Source: a bacterium (lineage in GTDB: Bacteria; Pseudomonadota; Alphaproteobacteria; SP197). Taken from it: a stretch of DNA of 64,000 bases. Under the pieces are notes generated by a model. The model saw only the letters and a program-made list of their open reading frames with translations, was not told the origin of the DNA and ran no database searches. Of the stretch, positions 9,731 to 18,478 are shown piece after piece. The stretch lies in contig JAPPGE010000049.1 in the NCBI GenBank assembly GCA_028821455.1, positions 1 through 64,000 of the forward strand. The letters are read 5' to 3'. Position 1 is the stretch's first letter. Every line of letters starts with the position of its first letter. A program made the position numbers and the translations under genes.

Positions 9731-10615
9731 TCACTCGATGGTCCGCGGCGCCGTCTTTGCGTCTCTTGGCGCCGCATCGGGAACGCGCTTCGCAATACGC
9801 GTGTAGACATCGCTCATGACGTCAAGGAAGGAGCCATCCTGGTGCCAGAACTCAGGATAGTCTCCCGCCCGGCGCATCGGCAGGACCGAAACCGGCGGCA
9901 TCGGCCGCGACGAGAGTGCGTCCGCTGTCAGCGTTTTCCCCAGCCAGAAGTCCCGCATATCGGCCGGAGCCGCTTCCTCGACGGTCTCGTCGATGACTGG
10001 AAAGCGAGATTCCTCGAGGGCCTCTCTGATGTCGGGTTCCCGGGCCGCGTGATCGCCGCCCAGGGCGGCGCCGAATTCCGACTTCGAGACCGCAGACATC
10101 AGTGTCTTTCTCGCCATGCCGCGCAGTTCGAATAGCAGGAACGGATCGTGGTCAAGCAATGCAGCAACATGGAAGTAGACCCCCGCAACATGCTTGCAGG
10201 GATTGGCCCAGTCGGGACAGCTGCATGAAGAGACAATCTCCTTGCGTGTGCGCGGAAGAAGCATCACGTTCGATCCTTCGAAAGCGGTTTCGATCGTGGG
10301 AGGGACTTCACCCAGAATCAGGTGCGTGATCCAGTTGGCATTGTGGCCCAGGCGGGACAGGACCTTTTTCCATGCCGGCTTGCTGACCTTTTCCAACTGG
10401 ACGGAGACCCTGTAGCGGGGCTCCTTGGTGATGCCGAAATACGGATTGGTGTTGCCTCTGACCGTTGCGGTAATCCTGCCTCCCCGGATGTCGAAAGCGA
10501 GCAGGCGGTGGGGGCCGGCATAGCTTCGCCCGCGCGACAGCCGGCCACGGTCCATGATCTGCTCCAGGGCCTCCAGGAACTCGGTCCCCCACCACGTCTT
10601 GCTTCTTGCAGACAT
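9731..10615 (-). CDS. SWIM zinc-finger protein
   Basis: A 294-residue protein with a SWIM zinc finger at mid-length, CSCPDWANPCKH (CxCx(n)CxH), predicted to bind nucleic acid or protein. The N-terminal TWWGTEFLEALEQ and RGRSYA segments are typical of bacterial SWIM proteins encoded beside SNF2 helicases. The ATG start at 10615 has GGGAGG six bases upstream; the track start is a GTG one codon earlier. It lies 18 bp downstream of the SNF2 gene on the same strand, so the two are very likely cotranscribed. Its role is unknown; it may target or modulate the helicase. Confidence 0.85.
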   Translation of the reverse strand: MSARSKTWWGTEFLEALEQIMDRGRLSRGRSYAGPHRLLAFDIRGGRITATVRGNTNPYFGITKEPRYRVSVQLEKVSKPAWKKVLSRLGHNANWITHLILGEVPPTIETAFEGSNVMLLPRTRKEIVSSCSCPDWANPCKHVAGVYFHVAALLDHDPFLLFELRGMARKTLMSAVSKSEFGAALGGDHAAREPDIREALEESRFPVIDETVEEAAPADMRDFWLGKTLTADALSSRPMPPVSVLPMRRAGDYPEFWHQDGSFLDVMSDVYTRIAKRVPDAAPRDAKTAPRTIE

Positions 10616-10633
10616 CACGGACCTCCCTTCCCG

Positions 10634-13600
10634 TCAGCCCACCACGGCCTGGCCGCGGTCAAGGCTGATCAGCTCCCTGAAGGCGTCATTGCCCATGTCC
10701 GACAGCCACGATTCATCGGTTCCGATGATGTCGTCCACGAGCTTCTTCTTGGACTCGATCAGGGCATCGATCCGCTCTTCCAGAGTCCCCATGGTCACCA
10801 TCTTGTGAACCATCACCATTCTGGTCTGGCCGATCCGATAGGCGCGGTCCGTCGCCTGGTTCTCGACTGCCGGATTCCACCACCGATCAAAGTGAATGAC
10901 ATGATTCGCCCGTGTCAGGGTCAATCCGACGCCGGCCGCGCGCAACGACAGGACAAACACCGCCGGCTCGGAATCATCGTCCTGGAACTGCTCGACCATA
11001 CGACCCCTCAGGGCAGACGGCGTCCCGCCATGCAGGTAGTAGACCGACCTGTCTCCCAAGGCGCGAAGCAACGCCTCGAGCAACCTGCCGACCTCGGTGA
11101 ACTGCGTGAACAGGAGCGCGCTTTCTCCCTCGGCATTGATTTCATCGAGCATCTCGCAAACGCGCGCCAGCTTGTGGGATCGTCTGGCCGTGAACTCGCT
11201 GCCGTCCTGAAGGAACTGCGCCGGATGATTGCATATCTGCTTCAGGCGCATGAGCGTGGCCAGCATCAGGCCTCTGCGCTGGACGCCGTCCGACTCGTCC
11301 AGCTTCGACTCCACGTCCCTGAGAACCGCCTCGTACAATGTCGCCTGTTCCGTGGTCAGGTTGCAGAAGGCGTTCTGTTCCACTTTCGCGGGCAGATCGC
11401 CGATGATCGACCTGTCGGTCTTCAGCCGCCGCAGAATGAAGGGGCGCACCATTTCCCGCAGCTGTTCGAGTCGCGTGCGGTTGCCGTCCTTCATGATGGG
11501 CTGCTCGAAGCCCTTGCGGAATTCCGATGCCGTTCCGAGAAAGCCCGGATTGAGCACGCTGAACAGCGACCACAGATCGAGAAGCCGGTTTTCCACCGGG
11601 GTGCCGGTCAGCGCGACGCGCCGGTCAGCGCGGATACCGCGTAGCGCCTTGGTCACGGCGGCATTGGGATTCTTGACGTTCTGGGCCTCGTCCACGACCA
11701 GACGCCGCCATGCGACGTTCTTCAGGATCTCCAGATCCAGTCTCGCCACGCCGAACGAGACAATGACCAGATCGACGGCGGCGGTCACGGACTTCAGTTC
11801 CTCGGTGGTCTTCGGCCGGTCGGACCCGTGATGAATGACCACCTTGAGCGCCGGCGCGAAGCGTCGCGCCTCCCGGAGCCAGTTTCCAAGAACCGACGTC
11901 GGCGCAACGAGCAATGTGGGGCCGCCCCGGGAAGAATTCGGGCGATCATGAACGATCGCCGCCAGCACCTGGATCGTCTTGCCGAGTCCCATGTCATCCG
12001 CAAGGCAGGCGCCCAACCCCAGTTTCTCCAGATAGACGAGCCACGAGAACCCGCGCCGTTGATAGCTTCTCAGCGTGCCTTCGAACCCGGCGGGCTGCTC
12101 CTGCACGCCGAGCGCGTCGCTCGTGCAGAGAGCCGCCATGGCGTCCTCGAGCGCTCCTTCGCAGGCGATCTCCACGCCCTGGTCGGCCCGCGTGCGCATG
12201 AACTCGCCAAACGTCATGGACCGGTCCTCGGCGTCGGACTGCCAGTAGGACTCCAGGTCCGCCACCTCGTCGGCGCTCAGTTCCATCCACTCGCCGCGCA
12301 TGAAGACGAGACCTTCCTTGGCGGCGACAATCCGGTTCCACTCTTCAACGGTAAGCGGCTCTCCGTCGATCACGACGTGGGGACTCCAGTCGACCACCGC
12401 GTCCATGCCCAGCAGACCCGACGATTCCGTGCCCGCGCCTTCTTCCCCGCCCGCCTGATAGCGAGCCCTGATCCGAAGCCGGAGCCGACGCTGTCCCGAT
12501 GCCGTCCACCAGGACGGGACGATCACCCGGAACCCCGCGCCCTGAAGGATCGGGGCGTCATTCCTCAGAAACTGCAGCGCTTCCTCGCGGTCGAGTTCTA
12601 TCGAGGCGGGACGTTCGGATTCCATGCCGTCCCAGAGTCTCGCATAGAGCCGTGCCGCCTGACCGAGTTGCAGCAGGACTTCCCTGACACTGCGGGCCCG
12701 TCTGCTCGACTTCCAGAAGTCTTCAAGCGGTATGAGAAGCGAGGGGTCCTTGCGGGGCGCCAGAAGCCATTCCAGACGCCAGGAATCCGGGGAGCGTTCC
12801 CCGGCATCGAGGAGCCGGAAGCAGATCCTCTCGTCGGCGTCGACAGCGCTGCGGTTGATCAGGTCGCGCCAGCGCTGCCACTGCCGCCAATGGGTTTCCG
12901 TGACGGCATTCTCGCCATTGGAGCCGCACAGGAGGGATTCACCGGGAAACGCCTGGCGAAGGCGCTTGCAAACCGTCGCCGGGAAGCGTGTGCGCCAGAT
13001 CTGACGATGGAGTTCGACCGAGACAAAGTGCCGGATCAGGCCTGCCGCATCGCGCAGCGGGATGCTCGCGTCTCCGACCTGCGGCTGCGCCTCCCAAAGC
13101 GATCTGCAGATCCCCGGCATGGCGCCCGCGAAGGCGTCGACGAGGGAATCAAGGGCTGTGTCGGTCAGTTCCCAGCCGGGGTCAAAGGCCACACCCGCGG
13201 TCTTGCGCCCTCTCCGGGACTTTCCCCTGGTGCCGGGTCGCGCAAAGACCGCCGGCAGATACTCGTGACGCCGGATCGCATCCGCAAGCCGGGCCGCAAG
13301 CCGGGCCCAGTATTGAAGGTCGCTGCCAATTGTGAACGACGGGAGCGTTGCAATCTCGTCGACGAAGCCGGAGAGAGCGATGGGGTTCATGACCTTGAGC
13401 ACGTCTATCTTCCAGGCGCGCCACTGCGTGGGCGCCATGTCTTGAAGGCCAGCGGCGGACTGCAATTCGAGAGATGGTGACGGCCCTGTCGAACAACTTG
13501 GAAGCACGGCCCAGACGGGGGATCCGGGGGATACGTCCACCAGACCTGATCTCAGCGAACTGACCGTTTCAGAGAGTTCCTTGCTGTTCAGCTGGAAGGG

Positions 13601-13717
13601 ATGGAGTGCACGGTCCGGACGGCCCTGCCCGGGCGGACGCTCGGCCCAGATCACAAAGTGACTTCTTTCGCCGTCCGGCAGCCAACCGCCATGAAGCACA
13701 CATGTCTGCGCTGCCAT
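10634..13717 (-). CDS. SNF2-family DEAD/DEAH-box helicase/translocase
   Basis: A 1027-residue Swi2/Snf2 ATPase. The C-terminal half holds the two RecA-like lobes: Walker A DDMGLGKTIQVLAA, Walker B VVDEAQNVKNP (DEAQ), motif III LTGTPVENRLLDLWSLF, FILRRLKTD, motif V FVLSLRAAGVGL and motif VI HFDRWWNPAVENQATDRAYRIGQ. The N-terminal 450 residues are a family-specific accessory region. Such proteins move on double-stranded nucleic acid and remodel bound proteins. GGAGG sits six bases before the ATG. The gene leads a two-gene operon with the SWIM protein, and nested inverted repeats lie upstream. The partners could serve DNA repair, transcription recycling or defence; sequence alone does not decide. 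Confidence 0.93.
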   Translation of the reverse strand: MAAQTCVLHGGWLPDGERSHFVIWAERPPGQGRPDRALHPFQLNSKELSETVSSLRSGLVDVSPGSPVWAVLPSCSTGPSPSLELQSAAGLQDMAPTQWRAWKIDVLKVMNPIALSGFVDEIATLPSFTIGSDLQYWARLAARLADAIRRHEYLPAVFARPGTRGKSRRGRKTAGVAFDPGWELTDTALDSLVDAFAGAMPGICRSLWEAQPQVGDASIPLRDAAGLIRHFVSVELHRQIWRTRFPATVCKRLRQAFPGESLLCGSNGENAVTETHWRQWQRWRDLINRSAVDADERICFRLLDAGERSPDSWRLEWLLAPRKDPSLLIPLEDFWKSSRRARSVREVLLQLGQAARLYARLWDGMESERPASIELDREEALQFLRNDAPILQGAGFRVIVPSWWTASGQRRLRLRIRARYQAGGEEGAGTESSGLLGMDAVVDWSPHVVIDGEPLTVEEWNRIVAAKEGLVFMRGEWMELSADEVADLESYWQSDAEDRSMTFGEFMRTRADQGVEIACEGALEDAMAALCTSDALGVQEQPAGFEGTLRSYQRRGFSWLVYLEKLGLGACLADDMGLGKTIQVLAAIVHDRPNSSRGGPTLLVAPTSVLGNWLREARRFAPALKVVIHHGSDRPKTTEELKSVTAAVDLVIVSFGVARLDLEILKNVAWRRLVVDEAQNVKNPNAAVTKALRGIRADRRVALTGTPVENRLLDLWSLFSVLNPGFLGTASEFRKGFEQPIMKDGNRTRLEQLREMVRPFILRRLKTDRSIIGDLPAKVEQNAFCNLTTEQATLYEAVLRDVESKLDESDGVQRRGLMLATLMRLKQICNHPAQFLQDGSEFTARRSHKLARVCEMLDEINAEGESALLFTQFTEVGRLLEALLRALGDRSVYYLHGGTPSALRGRMVEQFQDDDSEPAVFVLSLRAAGVGLTLTRANHVIHFDRWWNPAVENQATDRAYRIGQTRMVMVHKMVTMGTLEERIDALIESKKKLVDDIIGTDESWLSDMGNDAFRELISLDRGQAVVG

Positions 13718-14124
13718 TCAACCCTCCGGACGAGCAGGCTCTGCCCGGTGCTGACCCTGCGGCATGGGATGCAGCGCAAGAACAGGTTGGCGGCGTGGCG
13801 GAAGCTCTTCCGCCATGCCCACGCAGGGTCGTTCCATCACCGACGAACCGATGCCTACCTCCACGATACACGTTCCGGTACAGCATGAAGGTCCGGAGTG
13901 CAAAGGGTTCCAGGGGATCTTCCCGGACCGCTCGTCAGGACCGCGAACGGTGCCGGCGATTCCGGTCGGGATGACGATCTCGCACGTGGCCGGGGAGGCG
14001 GGTTCGGACAAGGCGTTGCTGAACTGACCGCGCGACGGAATGCAGGACGGAGCCGGGCAACCGGAGAGCATACCCTTGCTCCCTGGCCATCGCCGAGCTA
14101 CCGGTCACAGGATCCTGGAGAACG
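13718..14124. other. intergenic region between folD and the SNF2 gene
   Basis: About 400 bp without a convincing gene. Several ORFs cross it on both strands, but none has a recognisable domain, a good ribosome-binding site or plausible composition. It must carry the promoter of the SNF2-SWIM operon and the 3' end of folD. The only clear structure is the nested inverted repeat at 13753-13830. I see no terminator with a T-run after folD. Confidence 0.6.
13753..13830. repeat. nested inverted repeats upstream of the SNF2-SWIM operon
   Basis: Outer arms GACCCTGCG (13753-13761) and CGCAGGGTC (13822-13830) are perfectly complementary. Inside them lies a 20-bp near-perfect palindrome, TGGCGGAAGCTCTTCCGCCA (13796-13815). 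It lies 36-113 bp upstream of the helicase start, a position suitable for an operator or a 5' leader hairpin. No T-run follows on either strand, so a simple terminator is less likely. Confidence 0.5.
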
Positions 14125-15018
14125 TCAGCCTTCGGGCACCTCGACCTGGTTCTGCCGACATGCCGCGTGGAGCGTGTTGACCAGCAGGCAGGCGATGGTC
14201 ATCGGTCCGACACCCCCGGGAACCGGCGTGATGGCGCCTGCAACCCCGGCCGCTTCGGAGAAACAGACGTCGCCGACGAGGCGCGTCCTGCCGTCATCGC
14301 GGGCCAGGCGGTTGACGCCGACGTCGATGACCGTGGCGCCCGGCCTGATCCAGTCGCCGCGCACCATTTCGGGGCGGCCGACCGCAGCCACCACGACATC
14401 GGCCCGGCGCACCACGCCCGGCAGGTCGCGGGTGCGCGAGTGGGCAATCGTCACCGTGCAGTGGTCCTGGAGAAGCAGCTGCGCCATGGGCTTGCCGACG
14501 ATGTTCGAGCGGCCGACGATCACCGCATTGGCGCCTTTCAGGCCATCAGTCCCGAGAGTCCGGCGCAACAGGATCTGGCAGCCCAGCGGCGTGCATGGAA
14601 CCATCGCCTCCTGGCCGGACGACAGGCGGCCGGTGTTGATGGCATGGAAACCGTCAACGTCCTTGAGAGGGTCGATGGCGTCGATGACCTGGTGTTCGTC
14701 GACCTGGTCGGGCAACGGCAGCTGGACCAGGATCCCGTTGACCTCATCCGACGCATTGAGTTCGGCGACCTTTGCGAGCACCTCGTCGGCCGTCGAGGAT
14801 GCCGGCATGCGGAACTCGAAACTCTCCATGCCCGCCTCGCGGGTCGCCTTGCCCTTGCTGCGGACATAGACGTCGCTGGCCGGATCCTCGCCGACGAGGA
14901 CAACGGCAAGTCCGGGCTTCACCCCGGTGGCGGCCGTGAGCCGCGCCACCCGGGCCGCCACGTCCCGGCGCACCTCGAGCGCGATCGCCTTGCCGTCAAT
15001 GATCATTGCCTCACCCAT
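14125..15018 (-). CDS. folD: bifunctional methylenetetrahydrofolate dehydrogenase / methenyltetrahydrofolate cyclohydrolase
   Basis: A 297-residue enzyme interconverting methylene-, methenyl- and formyl-tetrahydrofolate with NADP. Family signatures are [25 protein letters not shown] (with the YxxxK-type catalytic Lys), [22 protein letters not shown], the Rossmann segment [18 protein letters not shown] and [15 protein letters not shown]. The start is taken at MGEAMIIDG; the track start lies 28 codons upstream in noncoding-looking sequence. It follows yggT on the same strand after about 110 bp. Confidence 0.95.
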   Translation of the reverse strand: MGEAMIIDGKAIALEVRRDVAARVARLTAATGVKPGLAVVLVGEDPASDVYVRSKGKATREAGMESFEFRMPASSTADEVLAKVAELNASDEVNGILVQLPLPDQVDEHQVIDAIDPLKDVDGFHAINTGRLSSGQEAMVPCTPLGCQILLRRTLGTDGLKGANAVIVGRSNIVGKPMAQLLLQDHCTVTIAHSRTRDLPGVVRRADVVVAAVGRPEMVRGDWIRPGATVIDVGVNRLARDDGRTRLVGDVCFSEAAGVAGAITPVPGGVGPMTIACLLVNTLHAACRQNQVEVPEG

Positions 15019-15129
15019 GGTCCGCGCTCCGGCTTCCTGTCTTCCACACCGCACCCATAGTGAACCGCGCGCCGCGCCGTCAAGGACGGATCCGCCGCCC
15101 ACCCCGCGCGAGGACGAATCGTCGCCGGT

Positions 15130-15429
15130 TCAGCGGAACGAGACCGCCATCTCGGCCAGCAAGCGGCGGGCGAAGGCGACCAGAACGAGGGCGATCAGCG
15201 GTGAGAGATCGATACCGCCAAGATCGCCGAACAGGCGGCGCAGGACCTGTCGTATGGGAGCCAGGACCGGCTCGGTGACCTGCCACAGGAAGCGGCCGAT
15301 CTGGCCGACGAATGGCTGGCGCGTGTTGACGACGTTGAAGGCCGCCAGCCAGCTCAGGATGACGTGCAGGATGAGAATCCAGAAGTAGATGCTGAGAAGG
15401 GAATCGACAAGCCAGAAGATGGACTGCAT
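15130..15429 (-). CDS. yggT: YggT family membrane protein
   Basis: A 99-residue integral membrane protein with two hydrophobic segments: residues about 5-28 (WLVDSLLSIYFWILILHVILSW) and about 73-93 (LSPLIALVLVAFARRLLAEM). The family-typical TEPVLAPIRQVLRRLFGDLGGIDLSP lies between them. YggT proteins belong to a small family linked to osmotic response and, in Gram-positives and plastids, to division or thylakoid-related processes. The role here is unknown. It sits between the flavoprotein gene and folD, all on the minus strand. Confidence 0.9.
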   Translation of the reverse strand: MQSIFWLVDSLLSIYFWILILHVILSWLAAFNVVNTRQPFVGQIGRFLWQVTEPVLAPIRQVLRRLFGDLGGIDLSPLIALVLVAFARRLLAEMAVSFR

Positions 15430-15448
15430 GGAACCGGCCTCTCCCTTG

Positions 15449-16876
15449 TCAACCGAATCGGGCGAGAAAACCCGCCAGGCGCTTCATGCCCTTGCCGAAG
15501 ACGCGCGGGGTATAGAAGGAACCCGCTGCCCGCTTGCTGATTTCGCCCAGCGTCGGATAGGGCGCGATCATCCCCGCCACGGCGCCGATCTTCAAGCCCG
15601 ATCCGATCGCCAGTACCCAGGGCGCGATCAGTTCCCCCGCATGGGCGGCCACGATGGTCGCTCCCAGGATGCGGCCACGCGGCGTGGTCACGACCTTGAT
15701 GAGGCCTCCGGTGCTGCGCTCGGCTATGGCGCGGTCGTTCTCGGCACAGGGGAACCTCAGGACGGTGACCCTCCCGTGCCGCTTGCGTGCCGCTTCCTCC
15801 GTCAGGCCGACATGGGCCAGTTCGGGATCCGTGTAGGTGACCCACGGGAAGGCGTCGAGATTCACCTTCGCCGGAAAGCGCAGCAGCGCATTCCTGATGA
15901 CGATGCCTGCGTGATAGCTGGCCAGATGGGTGAACTGGAACCCTCCCGCACAGTCGCCGATGGCAAAGATCCGCCGGTTGGTGGTGCGCAGTCGACGGTC
16001 GACCCGGATACCGCTGCGGTCATGCGCGACACCGGCCGCATCAAGGCCCAGATCCGCGATGTCGGGACGGCGCCCGGCCGCCACCAGGAGATGGCTTCCT
16101 TCGAAAACAAGGGCTTCGTCGTTCCGGTCGCAGGAAACGGTGATCCTGCCGGCTTCTCCCGACACCTCCCGGATGGCGACATGCTCGATGATCTCGATGC
16201 CGTCGTCGGCCATGCTTGCCTTCACGACGGCGGTGAGTTCGGGATCGTCGTGGGGCAGCAAAGGCCCCATGTCGAGGACCGTCACGCGGCTTCCCAGGCG
16301 GCGATGGGCCTGGGCCATCTCGGAGCCGATCGGACCGCCGCCGATGACGATCAGGTGCTCCGGCAGTTCATGATTGTCGAACAGCGTCTCGTTGGTGAAC
16401 ACGGGCACGGAATCGAGGCCGGGGATGGGCGGAATGACCGCCCTGGATCCCGTGGCGATGACGAATCGGCGGGCGCGGATCGTCCGCCCCGCCACCTCCA
16501 CGGACCCTGGCGAGACAAACCGGGCGCGATCGGTGACGACATCGACTCCGAAACTCTGGTAGCGCTCCACCGAGTCGTTGGGCTCGATGGTGGCAATGAC
16601 GTCGCGCACGTGCCGGTTGACCGCCGCAAAGTCGATCTCCGGTTCATGGGGCGTGATCCCGAAGCACCGGGTGTGGCGCATCGCGTGGGCGGTCTTGCCG
16701 GCCGCCAGCAGGGCCTTCGACGGCACGCAACCGAAGTTGAGGCAGTCGCCGCCCATCCGCTCACCCTCGATCAGCATCGTTCTGCGGCCCATGTGGGCTG
16801 CGGCGTAGGCGGTGACGAGCCCTCCCGATCCGGCCCCGATGATACAGATGTCGACGCTGTCGCCGCCCTTCGTCAT
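15449..16876 (-). CDS. pyridine nucleotide-disulfide oxidoreductase, mercuric-reductase/lipoamide-dehydrogenase-like
   Basis: A 475-residue class I flavoprotein disulfide reductase. N-terminal FAD-binding CIIGAGSGGLVTAYAAA, the redox-active disulfide GGDCLNFGCVPSKALL, the NAD-binding VIGGGPIGSEMAQAHRRLGS and the second FAD motif FAIGDCAGG are all visible. In the C-terminal dimer interface the usual catalytic HPT motif reads APYPTLGE, so Tyr replaces the active-site His. There is no N-terminal metal-binding domain and no C-terminal Cys pair, so mercuric reductase activity is doubtful. Its start overlaps the stop of the TVP38/TMEM64 gene (ATGA), indicating tight coupling. Substrate unknown. Confidence 0.85.
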   Translation of the reverse strand: MTKGGDSVDICIIGAGSGGLVTAYAAAHMGRRTMLIEGERMGGDCLNFGCVPSKALLAAGKTAHAMRHTRCFGITPHEPEIDFAAVNRHVRDVIATIEPNDSVERYQSFGVDVVTDRARFVSPGSVEVAGRTIRARRFVIATGSRAVIPPIPGLDSVPVFTNETLFDNHELPEHLIVIGGGPIGSEMAQAHRRLGSRVTVLDMGPLLPHDDPELTAVVKASMADDGIEIIEHVAIREVSGEAGRITVSCDRNDEALVFEGSHLLVAAGRRPDIADLGLDAAGVAHDRSGIRVDRRLRTTNRRIFAIGDCAGGFQFTHLASYHAGIVIRNALLRFPAKVNLDAFPWVTYTDPELAHVGLTEEAARKRHGRVTVLRFPCAENDRAIAERSTGGLIKVVTTPRGRILGATIVAAHAGELIAPWVLAIGSGLKIGAVAGMIAPYPTLGEISKRAAGSFYTPRVFGKGMKRLAGFLARFG

Positions 16877-17601
16877 CTGGAATCCTGTCGCCGGGCCCTG
16901 ATTTTCCTGACCACCAGGGGCGCCAGGGCGATCACCGCCAGACCGGCCAGGCCGACGACGATCTCTGTCGATACGGCATTTTCCAGGGAGAACTCGGCCC
17001 CGGTCTCGAATACCTCGCCCAGTCCGTCGCCAATCACGTTGTAGACGGCGGTGCCGGGAATGATGCCGATGAAGGTCGTCAGCACGTACATGCCGGTCTT
17101 CACCCCGAGAAAGGCCGGCAGGAGATTGACCACCCAGAACGGGAAGACTGGCAGCAGCCTGAGAAAGAGGAGGTAGTTGAACTCGCCATCGCGAAATCCC
17201 TCCTCCATGCGGCCGGCATATGGCTTGACGCGCTCCCACAGGGCCTCGCCGACGGATGTCCGGGCCACGAGAAACACCACCGTGGCACCCGCCGTCGCGC
17301 CGATAACGGTGAGGATGGTCCCGAGGATCCAGCCGAAGAGAAAACCGCCGAACAGGGTGACCAGGGAGGCGGCGGGAAGCGAGATGCCTGTCAGGAAGGC
17401 GTAGGCAAGGACATAGACCACCACCGCCAGCACCAGGTTGCTCTCGACGAAGGCGCTCAGTTCGCCGTGATGCGCCTTCAGGGTCTCGAAGCTGATCTGT
17501 TTGTGAAGGCCGCTGGCGACGAGCGCAATCAGCAGCGCCACTACCACCAGAACCGGGAGCAGCCGCCTCAATCGCCGCACAGTCGTTGATCGCTGGACCA
17601 T
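16873..17601 (-). CDS. TVP38/TMEM64 family (DedA-like) membrane protein
   Basis: About 242 residues with an N-terminal membrane segment (LLPVLVVVALLIALVAS) and the VTT-domain core: FLTGISLPAASLVTLFGGFLFG, a hydrophobic GTILTVIGATAGATVVFLVA stretch, FLRLLPVFPFWVVNLLPAFLGV and FIGIIPGTAVYNVIGDG. The family includes lipid scramblase-like and DedA proteins. I use the ATG at 17601; a GTG three codons earlier is also possible. It is cotranscribed with the downstream flavoprotein by a 4-base overlap, a pairing seen in several proteobacteria whose joint function is unclear. Upstream lies the divergent rpmH promoter region. Confidence 0.88.
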   Translation of the reverse strand: MVQRSTTVRRLRRLLPVLVVVALLIALVASGLHKQISFETLKAHHGELSAFVESNLVLAVVVYVLAYAFLTGISLPAASLVTLFGGFLFGWILGTILTVIGATAGATVVFLVARTSVGEALWERVKPYAGRMEEGFRDGEFNYLLFLRLLPVFPFWVVNLLPAFLGVKTGMYVLTTFIGIIPGTAVYNVIGDGLGEVFETGAEFSLENAVSTEIVVGLAGLAVIALAPLVVRKIRARRQDSR

Positions 17602-17670
17602 CACGCGCACCCCGCCTCAGCCATCGGCACGACACACTAGCGGCATGGCAGGCGGGAGGAAACGTCGTCA

Positions 17671-17699
17671 TTGACTTCGAGAGACCCCTCACCTATACA
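17671..17699 (+). promoter_or_regulatory. sigma-70-type promoter of rpmH-rnpA-yidD-yidC
   Basis: TTGACT (17671-17676) and TATACA (17694-17699) are separated by exactly 17 bp, a near-consensus housekeeping promoter. It lies about 55 bp upstream of the rpmH start, the position expected for this ribosomal-protein operon. Confidence 0.7.
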
Positions 17700-17752
17700 G
17701 CACCGCCGCTCGCACCCCCTCCGGTGCGCGGCCGATGCCTGGAGTCCCGACG

Positions 17753-17887
17753 GTGAAACGCACATTCCAGCCCAGCCGCATAGTCCGGAAACGACGTCAT
17801 GGCTTTCGTGCACGCATGAAGTCCGTTGGCGGACGCGCCGTGCTCGCGCGCCGGCGTGCGAAAGGCCGCAAGCGCCTGTCAGCCTGA
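17753..17887 (+). CDS. rpmH: 50S ribosomal protein L34
   Basis: A 44-residue basic protein, too short for the ORF track. The translation begins [20 protein letters not shown] and continues to GRKRLSA, the full-length family pattern. The start codon is GTG at 17753 (GTGAAACGC); no ATG is available at the conserved N terminus. It is a component of the large ribosomal subunit. It lies downstream of a strong promoter and 4 bp before rnpA, the almost universal bacterial order. Confidence 0.97.
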   Translation: MKRTFQPSRIVRKRRHGFRARMKSVGGRAVLARRRAKGRKRLSA

Positions 17888-17891
17888 CTTC

Positions 17892-18242
17892 ATGTCTGTC
17901 GATGTCGTGCGCCTCAGACGGAGAAGCGACTATCTTCGCGTGGCGGCAACGCGGCTGAAGGCGGTCACTCCGGGAATCATCGTCCAGGCGGCGCCACGCA
18001 AGGACGATGCAATCGGTGTCGGAATCACGGCGAGCCGCCGGGTCGGCAACGCCGTCCGGCGCAGCCGGGCGCGGCGCCGGCTGAAGGCACTCGCTCCGCC
18101 GATTCTCACCCGTTCCGGCCGCAGGGCGACCGACTATGTCCTGATTGCCCGGCCTGAAACCGTCCATCGTCCCTTCGCCCGTCTCGTTGGCGACCTCGAG
18201 AAGGCGCTCGCCCGCCTCGGGAACACCGCGCCACGGTCATGA
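17892..18242 (+). CDS. rnpA: ribonuclease P protein component
   Basis: A 116-residue basic protein, the protein subunit of RNase P that assists 5' maturation of tRNA precursors. The conserved RNR-type motif [16 protein letters not shown] is present at mid-length, with the preceding IGVGITASR strand and the C-terminal [11 protein letters not shown] segment. The start at MSVDVVRL follows rpmH by four bases; the longer track ORF runs through rpmH and is wrong. It overlaps yidD by four bases. Confidence 0.95.
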   Translation: MSVDVVRLRRRSDYLRVAATRLKAVTPGIIVQAAPRKDDAIGVGITASRRVGNAVRRSRARRRLKALAPPILTRSGRRATDYVLIARPETVHRPFARLVGDLEKALARLGNTAPRS

Positions 18243-18478
18243 GACGCGGCGCTTCATCCGTGCTTCAGGCCTTCATCCTGATCTACCGGTACGGCATATC
18301 GTCCTGGACACCGGCGTCGTGCCGCTATCTGCCGACCTGTTCGGCCTATGCCAGCGAAGCGATCCGCCGGCATGGCCCATTGACGGGCACCTGGCTGGCG
18401 CTTCGCCGCATCGCCCGGTGCCACCCCCTTGCCGGCAGCGGCTACGACCCGGTTCCCGAGAGAGCGAACGAGCGATGA
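18239..18478 (+). CDS. yidD: membrane protein insertion efficiency factor YidD
   Basis: A 79-residue protein with the YidD signature: [31 protein letters not shown] and [29 protein letters not shown], including the conserved Cys residues. YidD helps insertion of inner-membrane proteins together with YidC. It overlaps both rnpA and yidC by four bases, forming a translationally coupled block. Confidence 0.96.
   Translation: MRRGASSVLQAFILIYRYGISSWTPASCRYLPTCSAYASEAIRRHGPLTGTWLALRRIARCHPLAGSGYDPVPERANER

Noticed and set aside
13606-13974. Plus-strand ORF near the SNF2 start (MSALPFNPPDEQALPG...)
   Set aside because: It overlaps the well-supported start and ribosome-binding site of the SNF2 gene, lacks a domain and degenerates into Arg/Ser-rich shadow-like sequence.
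15449-16876. Calling the flavoprotein mercuric reductase (merA)
   Set aside because: No N-terminal metal-binding domain, no C-terminal Cys pair, Tyr in place of the active-site His, and no other mer genes.
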